Below, one piece after another: positions 25,933-34,147 of a DNA stretch of 41,642 nucleotides; the first letter of the stretch is position 1, and every line of letters starts with the position of its first letter. A program made the translations under genes and the position numbers. This stretch comes from Candidatus Omnitrophota bacterium (GTDB lineage Bacteria; Hinthialibacterota; Hinthialibacteria; Hinthialibacterales; Hinthialibacteraceae), in NCBI GenBank assembly GCA_016934335.1, contig JAFGTC010000142.1, positions 1 to 41,642 of the forward strand, written 5' to 3'. The notes beneath the pieces are model-generated. The model was not told the DNA's origin. It made no database searches and worked only from the letters and a program-made list of their open reading frames with translations.

Positions 25933-27018
25933 ATGATTCTTTATTCTCTGCAATCGGCATTGAAGCAACTCGCCTTCCCCAATGATTGGCAATTTGATAA
26001 ACGCACGCTCCGGCGCGAAATGCGCCGGAGGCGCGCCAGCCATGATCCTCGCGCCGCACGCTGGAAAAATCGCCGCATTACAGAACGAACGCTTTCTCTG
26101 GACGCGTTAGAGCAATCCGATTGCATCGCTCTCTATGCTTCCACGCCGGAGGAAGTCTTTACGGACGATATATCCAACCGTCTTTTGCAGATCGGGAAAA
26201 CGCTGGTTTTCCCTTGCGTTGTCGGGAAGGAACTTCAGTTTCGCAGGATTGTCAATCTGGAAACCGATCTTATAAAAACTGGGTCGTTCGGCATTCGCGA
26301 ACCCGATCCGGCCAACTGCCCGCTTGTTCCGATTGACGCCGTCGATCTTTTTCTTACGCCTGGCGTTGCCTTCGATCCGTTCGGGGGGCGCATCGGATAT
26401 GGCGGGGGATATTATGATCGCATCTTGTCGAAGAAGCGCTCCGGCGCGCCCGCCATCGCGCTGGCCTTCGAATTTCAGGTTGTTCACGCCATTCAAAACG
26501 ATGATCACGACTGCCCCGTCGACCGGATCGTAACCGAAGAAGCCGTCTACTCGCCCCATCTATCGACTCATGTCTGCCCGCAGGCGGAGGATACGGAATC
26601 CTTCGCCGCCAGCTTGGCGCAAAATCGGTTGGGCGACGGCTGCATCGTGGCTTTGCACGCCGACCTGGGCGTTGGAAAAACAGTTTTTACGCAAGGTCTG
26701 GCCAAAGCCCTGAACGGGGATCGGGAAATCATCAGCCCCACGTTCATCTACAGCCGTGAATACAATGGAGAAATCCCTTTGACGCATATCGACGCCTACC
26801 GCCTTGACGGCGTCGCCGCCGGCGACGAGCCGTTTTGGGACGAACTGATGGATCGGCCCGGCCTGATCGTGATAGAATGGGCCGAGCATCTTGGCCTCCA
26901 TCTGCCGAAAAACGCCATCCACTGTTTCGGTCGAATCTGCGAAGATTCCAGCCGGGAGTGGATTTTATTCACTTCCATGCAAAATCATAAATATCTCCAC
27001 GAAGGGACGTTATGCTAG
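25933..27018 (+). CDS. fusion of 5-formyltetrahydrofolate cyclo-ligase and TsaE
   Basis: One open frame carries two enzymes. The N-terminal part (about 25-210) is 5-FCL/MTHFS, which turns 5-formyl-THF into methenyl-THF with ATP; it shows LFLTPGVAFDPFGGRIGYGG and GGYYDRIL. The C-terminal part (about 215-361) is TsaE, the ATPase that drives t6A tRNA modification: Walker A HADLGVGKTVFTQGLAKAL, then ISPTFIYSREY, HIDAYRL and VIEWAEHLGL. The domains are joined by a short linker near SPHLSTHVCPQ without stop or frame break. The ATG at 25933 has GGA seven bases upstream; a TTG at 25921 would add four residues. It overlaps tsaB by seven bases, the expected partner of TsaE. Confidence 0.9.
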   Translation: MILYSLQSALKQLAFPNDWQFDKRTLRREMRRRRASHDPRAARWKNRRITERTLSLDALEQSDCIALYASTPEEVFTDDISNRLLQIGKTLVFPCVVGKELQFRRIVNLETDLIKTGSFGIREPDPANCPLVPIDAVDLFLTPGVAFDPFGGRIGYGGGYYDRILSKKRSGAPAIALAFEFQVVHAIQNDDHDCPVDRIVTEEAVYSPHLSTHVCPQAEDTESFAASLAQNRLGDGCIVALHADLGVGKTVFTQGLAKALNGDREIISPTFIYSREYNGEIPLTHIDAYRLDGVAAGDEPFWDELMDRPGLIVIEWAEHLGLHLPKNAIHCFGRICEDSSREWILFTSMQNHKYLHEGTLC

Positions 27019-27722
27019 TACTTGCCCTTGACGCCTCCAGCCCGGTGGGCTCCATCGCTCTACACGACGAATCGGGATCTGTCGGAGTTTTCACCGTCAG
27101 CGTCGATCTGACTCACAGCGAAGGATTGATGCCGGCCGTGGCTGATCTTCTTCGCCGGGCCGGAAAATCCGTCGATGATCTGACGGCTCTGGCCTGCATC
27201 ACCGGGCCGGGATCCTACACCGGCCTGCGGGTGGGCATCGCATCCGCGCAGGGATTAGCTCTGGCTAAAAACCTGCCCTGCGTCGGATTATCCTCGCTGG
27301 ATGTGCTCTCATGGGCTTTGCCCATGGCCAGATTTCAACTCTGTCCGCTTCTTCCCGCTCGCAAAGGCTGGTTATACGCCCGTCTTTACCGGTGGGGAAA
27401 TTCATCTCCGCAGGCGGCGACCGAAGAATTGTATGTCCAGCCCGACGAATTGGCGTCCTACATCGATGAGCCGACCGTTTTTTACGGTCCGGGATTGGCG
27501 CCCTACCGGCGGGATCTGCAGGAAATGCTGGAGGAGCAGTTTATCGCCGTTCCAGACGTCTTCCATTTGCCCCGCGCCGATATCCTGGCTGAATTGGCCG
27601 TTCGCGAACTCAAAAAAGGCGGGGGCGTCTCGCTGGAGCGGCTGCTGCCTCATTACCTGGGGCCTTCTCAAGCGGAGATCAACTGGAAGCGCCGTCAGGC
27701 GAGCGGCGCACGGCCGTCATGA
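27012..27722 (+). CDS. tsaB: tRNA t6A37 threonylcarbamoyltransferase subunit TsaB
   Basis: TsaB pairs with TsaD and TsaE to attach threonylcarbamoyl to A37 of ANN-decoding tRNAs. The 236-residue protein starts MLVLALDASSPVGSIAL, the ASKHA-fold opening, and has the signature ACITGPGSYTGLRVGIASAQ (about 61-80) and CVGLSSLDVL. Length is normal. It overlaps the TsaE fusion by seven bases and rimI by four (ATGA), forming the common tsaE-tsaB-rimI set. TsaD and TsaC are not in the window. Confidence 0.95.
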   Translation: MLVLALDASSPVGSIALHDESGSVGVFTVSVDLTHSEGLMPAVADLLRRAGKSVDDLTALACITGPGSYTGLRVGIASAQGLALAKNLPCVGLSSLDVLSWALPMARFQLCPLLPARKGWLYARLYRWGNSSPQAATEELYVQPDELASYIDEPTVFYGPGLAPYRRDLQEMLEEQFIAVPDVFHLPRADILAELAVRELKKGGGVSLERLLPHYLGPSQAEINWKRRQASGARPS

Positions 27723-28174
27723 CTTTCTTCCTCCGACCTGTCGAGCGAAGCGATCTCGATTCGATTCTCGCCATTGAGCTGCAGTCATTCAGCGATCCAT
27801 GGACCCGGGATGTGTTTTTATCCGAACTGCATCCGCGCGGATACAATTTCAATCTGGCGATGGTTGAGGAGGAAACCGGCGCGGTCGCCGGCTATTGTTT
27901 TTTCTGGGTGGTGTCGGGAGACGAAGTGCAGATCAGCAATATCGCCGTCCATCCGGACTTCCGGCGGCGGGGCGTCGCGCAACAACTAGTCGAAGGAGCG
28001 CTGCAGGAAGGGCGCAGTCGGCAGGCGGTCAGCGTCAGCCTGGAAGTGCGCGAATCCAACGCCGCGGCGCGCGCTTTTTATCAAAAAATAGGGTTTGAAG
28101 AAGTCGGCCGCCGCCCGCAATATTATCGGCTGCCGGTGGAAGACGCGCTCATCCTGCGAAAGAGAATTTTTTGA
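27719..28174 (+). CDS. rimI: ribosomal protein S18-alanine N-acetyltransferase (RimI-type GNAT)
   Basis: A 151-residue GNAT acetyltransferase. It has the RimI-typical opening FFLRPVERSDLDSILAIELQ, the acetyl-CoA loop VQISNIAVHPDFRRRGVAQQ (about 71-90), and the closing AARAFYQKIGFEEVGRRPQY with the catalytic-type Tyr. RimI acetylates the N-terminal Ala of S18, and many relatives act on other N-termini. Its overlap with tsaB is the usual arrangement and supports the assignment. A strong hairpin lies downstream. Confidence 0.88.
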   Translation: MTFFLRPVERSDLDSILAIELQSFSDPWTRDVFLSELHPRGYNFNLAMVEEETGAVAGYCFFWVVSGDEVQISNIAVHPDFRRRGVAQQLVEGALQEGRSRQAVSVSLEVRESNAAARAFYQKIGFEEVGRRPQYYRLPVEDALILRKRIF

Positions 28175-28301
28175 AATTATTAGACAATAGATGACAATGT
28201 CAGAGAATACGTCATAAAACAGCATCCGGTTGAATTATGCTTACGATATGGATTCACTAAAATTGAGATCCACTGGATAGGGGGCTCGAAGAGAAACGCA
28301 A

Positions 28302-28337
28302 CCCGCGGCGTGAGGATTTTATCCCTCGCGCCGCGGG
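28302..28337. terminator. GC-rich hairpin, probable bidirectional terminator
   Basis: CCCGCGGCGTGAGG (28302-28315) pairs with CCTCGCGCCGCGGG (28324-28337) across an eight-base loop, 14 pairs with one G-U type mismatch. It lies between convergent rimI and the sugar isomerase gene. T-rich sequence flanks it on both sides, though no long T run. Confidence 0.75.
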
Positions 28338-28362
28338 GATTCTTTAATATAAGCCTGCCGCC

Positions 28363-29220
28363 TTAAAGAGCGGCAAGTACGCCGCGGATGTAGGCGTAGG
28401 ATTCGATCATGCCGGGCATCGGATTATCGGCGTTGGCTTCGTACTCCAAGGCCAAATGGCCGTCGAAGCCGACTTCCAGCAACGCCTTCAAAACGCCGGG
28501 AATATCGATGACCCCGCGCCCCACCGCCACAGTGCCGCCTTTGGCGTTTCGTTCGGTCACGTCTTTGATGTGAAAATCGTATAAACGGTCTTTGACGGCG
28601 TGGATGACGTCGACCTCATTATCCCCGATGCGCACGGAATGGCCGATATCGATGCAGCAGCCGATGCGTTTGTCGTAATCCTGGGCGAGTCGATACGCGT
28701 CCAGCGGCGACGGATAGCGTTTGTCGCCCGGGCCGTGATTGTGAATCGCCACTTTGATATCGAATTCCTTGACCATTTTATCCACGAGAGGAAGCGCATC
28801 CAGATCGGGAGCGGACACCATGACCGGCATGCCGGCGTCGCGGCAATATTCAAAGGCGTTGCGGACCTGCTTTTCGTCGTTCTTCAAATACACGACGCCT
28901 GCGCCCATCATCCGGCAGCCGGCGTCCTTGACTTTCTGCGCGGCCGCTTTCCGCTCCTCCACGCTGGAATCCATTTTGAGATGAAAATCTTTGAGCGTGA
29001 CATATTGAATCTGCAAGTCTTTCATCATGGACAGCGTTTCATCGAGAGAGAATTTCCGGGTCGAATAGGACGCCAATCCGACTTTGAGCCCTCGAAAAGG
29101 ATCCCGGCTCGAAGAAGCGCTCCCAACAGCCTGACGCGATACACCGCTGGTCAGCGCGAGCGCGCCCAGACCGGCCGCGCCGCAAAAGACGCGTCGATTT
29201 ACGGGAAGGGAAAATGTCAT
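28363..29220 (-). CDS. Tat-exported sugar phosphate isomerase/epimerase-like TIM barrel
   Basis: A 285-residue protein of the xylose isomerase-like/AP endonuclease 2 family. The N-terminus VNRRVFCGAAGLGALALTSG is a twin-arginine signal, so the enzyme should act outside the cytoplasm despite the family name. The barrel (45-285) shows the metal-site pattern VAIHNHGPGD, CCIDIGHSVRIG, YDFHIKDV and HLALEYEAN. Members isomerise or epimerise sugars, or cleave oxidised glycosides; the substrate cannot be read here. GGAG precedes the ATG. It is 136 bases downstream of rpoN on the same strand. Confidence 0.85.
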   Translation of the reverse strand: MTFSLPVNRRVFCGAAGLGALALTSGVSRQAVGSASSSRDPFRGLKVGLASYSTRKFSLDETLSMMKDLQIQYVTLKDFHLKMDSSVEERKAAAQKVKDAGCRMMGAGVVYLKNDEKQVRNAFEYCRDAGMPVMVSAPDLDALPLVDKMVKEFDIKVAIHNHGPGDKRYPSPLDAYRLAQDYDKRIGCCIDIGHSVRIGDNEVDVIHAVKDRLYDFHIKDVTERNAKGGTVAVGRGVIDIPGVLKALLEVGFDGHLALEYEANADNPMPGMIESYAYIRGVLAAL

Positions 29221-29312
29221 TTTAGTTCTCCTGCAGGTTAAGATGAGAATGATTCACGGTATGCATCATTGGAATCATAGACTGCATCTACTTTCTCAGA
29301 GAGGAGGAAACG

Positions 29313-29326
29313 GGTCAAGATTGACC
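29313..29326. repeat. short inverted repeat between rpoN and the sugar isomerase
   Basis: GGTCAA and TTGACC, separated by two bases, form a compact dyad about 100 bases upstream of the isomerase gene. It has the size of a regulator half-site pair but may be chance. Confidence 0.3.
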
Positions 29327-29356
29327 GCCTCGGATCGAGGAAAACAGGAGGCAAGC

Positions 29357-30802
29357 CTAAACGCGCTTGCGTTTGCTTGTGGAAAGAATGCCCATTTTTT
29401 CCCGGTATTTGGCGACTGTTCGCCGGGCGATGTTGAGATTGTAATCCCGGTGGAGAAATTCGGTGATTTTCTGGTCGGAAAGCGGCTTGCGAGGATCTTC
29501 TTCTTCAATCAGGCTGCGGATGATCTCCATGACGCTTTTAGCGGCCATATCCTCCCCGCCGGTCGCGTCCAGACTGGTTGAAAAGAAATATTTTAATTCA
29601 AACAGCCCGCGGGGCGTTTGAACATATTTTTTGTTGACGACCCGGCACACGGTGGCTTCATGAATCCCCAACTCGTCGGCGATATCCCGAAGCTTCATGG
29701 GTTTGAGCGCCGTCAATCCCTCTTCGAGAAAACCCACTTGCTTCTCCACGATCGCCTTGGTGACGCGATAGAGCGTGCGCCGCCGCTGCTCGATGTTGCG
29801 AATCAGCCAGATGGCCGATTGAAACTTTTTCTTGATGAACTCAAACTCTTCGTTCGTTATGCCGTCTCGATTTTGGAGCATCTCCCGGTATTTTCGATTG
29901 ATGCGCAGAGGTGGGGCGCCTTCGTCATTGATGCGAACCTGCCATTGACCGTCCACTTTCTCCACAAAAACATCCGGCGTGATGTATTCGACTGTGGATG
30001 GCTGATATTGGCGGGCCGGATGCGGATCGAGCGAACCGATAATATCCGAGATTTCTTGAACATGCTGCTCGGTAACCCCCAAAATCCGGGCGATGTCTTT
30101 ATATCGCCTTCTCTCCAGCAGATCCAAATGATTGTGAATGACTGCGATGATGTCGTCATCGTCTATCTGCAGATGCCGGCATTGAATTTCCAGGCATTCT
30201 TCCAGAGTGCGCGCTCCCACCCCCGGCGGATCGAATCCCTGAATGATGGTCAAAACGTGCTGCGCCGTCTCCACATCCACATCGAATGTTTGGGCGATGT
30301 TTTCCAACTCCAGCGGTAGAAATCCGTCTTCATCCAGCTGATCGAGAATATACTCCCCGATTTCATGCTCTTGCGGAGTGTTCGTTGATACGCCCAACTG
30401 CCACATCAAATGGTCTTTTAAGGTCTCCTCCACGGCCATCTGGGGATGCATTTCATTCTCATCCGATTCGCCCGTGAAGGATGTTCCGCTGTCCACGAAT
30501 CCAAGATCGCTGCTGTCGGAAAAGTAATCCGCCCAATTCTCGTCCAGTTCGATATGACCTGAATCGGGAAAATCAGCAGGGGCTTCAACATCGGACGGCG
30601 ACGATTCTTGTTCTTCCATGTTCCGGTCGGGACGCTCCGTGAATTCTTCCTCCTCCAGCATAGGATTCTCGGCCATCTCTTCTTGGAGCATTTCCGATAA
30701 TTCTAGAGTAGACAATTGCAGTAATTGGATGGACTGCTGCATTTGCGGCGTCATGATCAGCCGCTGGGACATTTTTTGCTGGAGCTGCAGTCTTTGATCC
30801 AT
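29357..30802 (-). CDS. rpoN: RNA polymerase sigma-54 factor
   Basis: Sigma-54 directs RNA polymerase to -24/-12 promoters that need an enhancer-binding ATPase. The 481-residue protein has the Gln-rich region I (LQLQQKMSQRLIMTPQMQQS) that contacts activators, an acidic region II (50-120), the core-binding region, and a C-terminal DNA-binding part with the RpoN box ARRTVAKYRE (459-468). Length is normal. No enhancer-binding protein gene lies in the window. A candidate promoter and a hairpin lie upstream; the ribosome site before the ATG is weak, AAGG at about 12 bases. Confidence 0.96.
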   Translation of the reverse strand: MDQRLQLQQKMSQRLIMTPQMQQSIQLLQLSTLELSEMLQEEMAENPMLEEEEFTERPDRNMEEQESSPSDVEAPADFPDSGHIELDENWADYFSDSSDLGFVDSGTSFTGESDENEMHPQMAVEETLKDHLMWQLGVSTNTPQEHEIGEYILDQLDEDGFLPLELENIAQTFDVDVETAQHVLTIIQGFDPPGVGARTLEECLEIQCRHLQIDDDDIIAVIHNHLDLLERRRYKDIARILGVTEQHVQEISDIIGSLDPHPARQYQPSTVEYITPDVFVEKVDGQWQVRINDEGAPPLRINRKYREMLQNRDGITNEEFEFIKKKFQSAIWLIRNIEQRRRTLYRVTKAIVEKQVGFLEEGLTALKPMKLRDIADELGIHEATVCRVVNKKYVQTPRGLFELKYFFSTSLDATGGEDMAAKSVMEIIRSLIEEEDPRKPLSDQKITEFLHRDYNLNIARRTVAKYREKMGILSTSKRKRV

Positions 30803-30874
30803 CTGATTTTCGACCTTGTCTTAAAAGGAAATCCTTTTTCCGAATTTAATTTTTTTAATTCTTAGTTGTTGTCA

Positions 30875-30903
30875 AAAATTATTATAGTCGAAATAATAAT
30901 TTT
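30875..30903. repeat. 11-bp perfect inverted repeat in the rpoN leader
   Basis: AAAATTATTAT (30875-30885), seven-base loop, ATAATAATTTT (30893-30903). The predicted rpoN start of transcription falls at its outer edge, so the RNA could begin with this hairpin, or a protein could bind the dyad. Confidence 0.55.
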
Positions 30904-30909
30904 CATGCC

Positions 30910-30938
30910 AAAATACCACGGATCCGGCGGCCTGTCAA
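30910..30938 (-). promoter_or_regulatory. candidate sigma70 promoter for rpoN
   Basis: On the minus strand a perfect TTGACA (30938-30933) is followed after 17 bp by TATTTT (30915-30910), four of six matches to the -10 consensus. The leader to the ATG would be about 100 bases. Confidence 0.42.
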
Positions 30939-31132
30939 CGCGTACAAAATTTTTTGTTGAATGCAAAAAATGTTTAAAGCAATAAAAAACAGTAACTTAT
31001 GGATATTATTTTGCCGGCGATAGGGTGCGAATGAAAAGGTTTGATTTTGAGGTTTACTAAGAGTGGATCTCCGTCCTGATATTGGTTTCTTATTCTAAAA
31101 ATCGTAGAGAAATCCCTTAGGAGAAGAGAAAC

Positions 31133-33055
31133 TCAATCCAGTTGTTCAAGTTTTTCTTCAAATAAAAAGGATAGTAGTCCGGCCTGCTTGATGAAAGCAT
31201 CCAATATCCGGGAATGGCTGCGTAACTTTTCATTAAGAACTTCTTTCTCGTCTTTGAATAGCAAGGTCTGCCAGCGGCTGTCTTCAAATTCAAAATGGGT
31301 TTCCTGCAAAAGATCGTCCAGCAGCTCCATGGCGGATTGATGTTCTTTCTCACAAATGGAAACGGCTTTCTCCAACTGCTTCAATAAGTCGCGCTGTTCT
31401 TGTTTATGGAGAGATCGATCCGGATCGAGAGGCAGGATGTCCAAAGCGCTTTTGGCGTATTGAATAAATTCCTGCAATTGAATCAAAGCCTCCTGTATCG
31501 CTCGCCGCAAATCGATCCGATCCGCTTGAGGCGTGTAGGATTGGCGCAGCCTATCAAAATGAGGGGTGATGTCCGATTTACGCAGAACCAGATCTTCAAA
31601 CAACGATTCGATGCGGGATGCGATGGTTCCATGGATCAGAGCGCCCGAACTGGTATTGAATACGGGGATCTGTTGAAAACGGGCGATTTCATGCTCCAGA
31701 AATTGGCTTTGCCGGGGAGGCGATTCGCCGGTTGCCGGCGATTCTCCATGTACGAAAGCGGAATGTTGCGCGTCCTCGAAATCCCGGGTCGGCGATGAAT
31801 CGCCCAAGGCGCTTCCGGCGAACGGGTGATCGGCGGCGCTGGAGGTTGGATCATGTCCCGCCAGAATAAGCGGCTTGCAGCCCATACGAGCCAGGATGTG
31901 AAAACTGGCGGCCGCTGCGCTTGCCGGCCCGCATACATCGGCTTGAACCCCCGATAGGGATTGGAGCCATGCGTAAACGGCGTTGATGCGTACGGAAGGC
32001 GCCGGAATTTCTTCGACGGGCGCGGGCTGGCCGATCGTTTCGGCGCCCGGACGCCAAGCGGCTAGAAAAATCCGCGGGTAGAAGCGCCGGATGATTTGGG
32101 GATCGATTCGCGGATCGGCGATTAAATAGGTCTCCGGCGAAGGGGCGTATTTGCTCAAAGGAATGGCGTGATCCTGGTAGTAGTCCGTGGCGAATACGAG
32201 ATGAGGACGAATATCGTGTTCGCAAAGAATGGAATAGGCGCTGTGCATGCACGAAATCACAATTTGATCTTGTATGTCCCGAATCGCTTTGAGAGATTTG
32301 TTCAGCAATGGACCGGGCGCCGCCAGGATGACCGGCATGCCTTCGAGTTGGTTGAACAACTTCGGCGCGCCCGGCCTATCCAGAATGATCTCCGCATTGG
32401 CGATGGTGTTTATCACCATAGATTCACTGTGTTCGACGCGCGAACGGCGGTTGGCTAGTTCGCGCTGCAGCGCCTCCTGCCATGCGAGGGTGAATGGCTT
32501 AAAAAAATCCTGCCGCGTGCGGCGCAGAAAACTCGAAACGGCGATCCGGTAGGGAAGATTCAAAAACCGCCCCCAATGCAGCTCCGTTCCGATGCTCTCG
32601 ATGGATTCTTCGATCTCCTGCCCTACGTAAAAATGCACCTGCCTGCTTTCGAGCAGGATGGTTAAATCCACGAAATGCAATGCGGTGAGAAACTGATAGG
32701 GATCCGGCTCGATGATCGCTAATATTCCCTGAGACGGCAGCGTCTTCACGATCCGCTTCGCCTCATAGCCCAGTCCGAAGCCCAGCAGCAAAATGACGTG
32801 CGGAAAATTCTTCTCCAAATCGAGGTCGTCCATCCACCCCTGTAATTCGCCGGCCGGATCTTTGGTTTGAAATAAAGAAAACGAATCGCCCGGCGGGGAT
32901 TTCCAAATAAAATCAACATATTCATCTTGGAGCGAGAATACGCTGTATAAACGTCCCGAGACTTTCGCCGACATAGCGACAACTTCATCCGCCTGGTTGG
33001 GATTTAACAGGCGAAGCGCTTTTATATTTTGTGAAAAGAACGGGCCGTCGGTCAT
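31133..33055 (-). CDS. MptE-like (DUF115) / motility accessory factor-type protein
   Basis: A 640-residue cytoplasmic protein. The N-terminal part has a Rossmann-like stretch (HVILLLGFGLGYEAKRIVKT, LAIIEPDPYQF). The central domain shows the DUF115 pattern: GMPVILAAPGPLLNKSL, ISCMHSAYSILCEHDIRPHL and ATDYYQDH, later KPLILAGHDPT. The C-terminal third is helical. Bacterial members near flagellar genes (Maf) transfer pseudaminic or legionaminic acid to flagellin; archaeal MptE is a pterin diphosphokinase. No flagellar or nonulosonate gene is in the window, so the acceptor is unknown. A GGA lies eight bases before the ATG. Confidence 0.75.
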   Translation of the reverse strand: MTDGPFFSQNIKALRLLNPNQADEVVAMSAKVSGRLYSVFSLQDEYVDFIWKSPPGDSFSLFQTKDPAGELQGWMDDLDLEKNFPHVILLLGFGLGYEAKRIVKTLPSQGILAIIEPDPYQFLTALHFVDLTILLESRQVHFYVGQEIEESIESIGTELHWGRFLNLPYRIAVSSFLRRTRQDFFKPFTLAWQEALQRELANRRSRVEHSESMVINTIANAEIILDRPGAPKLFNQLEGMPVILAAPGPLLNKSLKAIRDIQDQIVISCMHSAYSILCEHDIRPHLVFATDYYQDHAIPLSKYAPSPETYLIADPRIDPQIIRRFYPRIFLAAWRPGAETIGQPAPVEEIPAPSVRINAVYAWLQSLSGVQADVCGPASAAAASFHILARMGCKPLILAGHDPTSSAADHPFAGSALGDSSPTRDFEDAQHSAFVHGESPATGESPPRQSQFLEHEIARFQQIPVFNTSSGALIHGTIASRIESLFEDLVLRKSDITPHFDRLRQSYTPQADRIDLRRAIQEALIQLQEFIQYAKSALDILPLDPDRSLHKQEQRDLLKQLEKAVSICEKEHQSAMELLDDLLQETHFEFEDSRWQTLLFKDEKEVLNEKLRSHSRILDAFIKQAGLLSFLFEEKLEQLD

Positions 33056-33340
33056 TGATTATTCCAGAAAGATCTCCAAAGACTTTGAATACCGCGATTT
33101 TATTTCCGTTAATTTTGACGTTTTCACTCATCAACGCCATGTTAACGCAATTATAAGAATGGATGTCTTGTTTGTCGATTATCACAGCCGGCGATCATGC
33201 AACAATCGAGAAGAGAGTGAAATACCGCCCATATTCTATTTTTGTTCGATCCAAGGTATGATGCGGGAGAATTCAATCGATCAGACCGCGCAGGAAAGCC
33301 TGAAGAATCTAAGTATTTCAGCAAGTGAGAAATTATTCGT

Positions 33341-33799
33341 ATGCCGCCCGAAGCGACTCATGACTATTTTATGCGACTGGCCCTCAATCAGGCCAAAATT
33401 GCCAAAGCCCATGGCGATGTTCCCATCGGAGCGATTATTGTCCGAAACGGCGTCGTCATTGGACGAGGCCGCAATCAGCGGGAAGAAAAAAACGATCCGA
33501 CGGCGCACGCCGAAATTCTGGCGCTGCGCGACGCCGCCGAACAGATCGGAGACCGGCGACTGATTCATTGCTCCTTGTATTGCACCTTAGAACCTTGCAT
33601 CATGTGCGCCGGCGCTATTGTTCACGCCCGGATCGAGCATCTATACTATGGCGCCTCCGATCCCAAAGCGGGCGGCGTGGAAAGCCTGTATCAGATTTTG
33701 GAAGATTCCCGCTTGAATCATCAAGTGCTGGTTCATGCAGGATTTTTTCGAGAAGAGTGCGAGCGCTTATTGAAAGAATTTTTTGATCGGCTACGATAA
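33341..33799 (+). CDS. tadA: tRNA-specific adenosine deaminase
   Basis: TadA deaminates A34 to inosine in tRNA-Arg(ACG). The 152-residue protein has the zinc deaminase motifs: HAEIL with His56 and the proton-shuttling Glu58, and PCIMC with Cys86 and Cys89. The flanking SLYCTLEPCIMCAGAIVHAR and YGASDPKAGG are typical of TadA rather than cytidine or guanine deaminases. Length is normal. The tRNA-Ser gene starts 47 bases downstream. Confidence 0.93.
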   Translation: MPPEATHDYFMRLALNQAKIAKAHGDVPIGAIIVRNGVVIGRGRNQREEKNDPTAHAEILALRDAAEQIGDRRLIHCSLYCTLEPCIMCAGAIVHARIEHLYYGASDPKAGGVESLYQILEDSRLNHQVLVHAGFFREECERLLKEFFDRLR

Positions 33800-33846
33800 C
33801 AACGGAATAAAATAATTGAGACAGAAATTTTGACAATGATCATTTC

Positions 33847-33933
33847 GGAGGGGTGGCCGAGTGGTTGAAGGCGCCCGCCTCGAAAGCGGGTATACGGGGA
33901 ACCGTATCGAGGGTTCGAATCCCTCCCCCTCCG
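33847..33933 (+). tRNA. tRNA-Ser, anticodon CGA
   Basis: An 87-base class II tRNA. The acceptor stem GGAGGGG pairs with CCCCTCC, with G as discriminator. The D arm is GGCCGAGTGG-type. The anticodon stem CCCGC/GCGGG encloses the loop CTCGAAA with CGA at 33881-33883, reading UCG. A long variable arm (TATACGG/CCGTATC) is typical of serine tRNAs, and the T arm is GAGGG-TTCGAAT-CCCTC. The 3' CCA is not encoded. No separate promoter was evident; it may be read with tadA. Confidence 0.97.
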
Positions 33934-34046
33934 CTCTCCGATTGATTCCGCAAAATCATCCGAATTTATTTTTGTATCCTTCCCTGTAAATCCAATATTC
34001 TAAGTTGCTTTTCGATGTCCATGGCCGATGGTTCGGTCGATCTTCG

Positions 34047-34075
34047 TATTGTCGCTCTCGATTTTTCTATATAAT
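34047..34075 (+). promoter_or_regulatory. promoter candidate for the DUF5060 glycoside hydrolase
   Basis: A perfect TATAAT (34070-34075) lies about 72 bases before the ATG. The -35 side is weak: TTGTCG at 34049-34054 leaves 15 bp, and TATTGT at 34047-34052 leaves 17 bp. Confidence 0.35.
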
Positions 34076-34147
34076 CAATGCGTTAATGCTCTTGATAGGG
34101 AACATTTCGTAAGAGAGAGAAAGAATCCAACAAGGGAGAGTCCTTTC

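Larger units (their letters stand above)
30803..31132. other. 330-bp AT-rich region upstream of rpoN
   Basis: No gene was found. It holds a likely rpoN promoter (30910-30938), an 11-bp perfect inverted repeat (30875-30903), and a small hairpin of AAAAGG/CCTTTT (30823-30838) about 20 bases before the rpoN ATG that could shape its translation. The part nearest 31132 is the downstream flank of the MptE-like gene. Confidence 0.55.

Noticed and set aside
33847..33933. tRNA-Ser as an integration site for a mobile element
   Set aside because: No integrase and no repeat of the tRNA 3' end was seen in the window.
33341..33933. Functional link between tadA and the adjacent tRNA-Ser(CGA)
   Set aside because: TadA acts on tRNA-Arg(ACG), and this tRNA has C34, not A34, so the closeness is probably chance.
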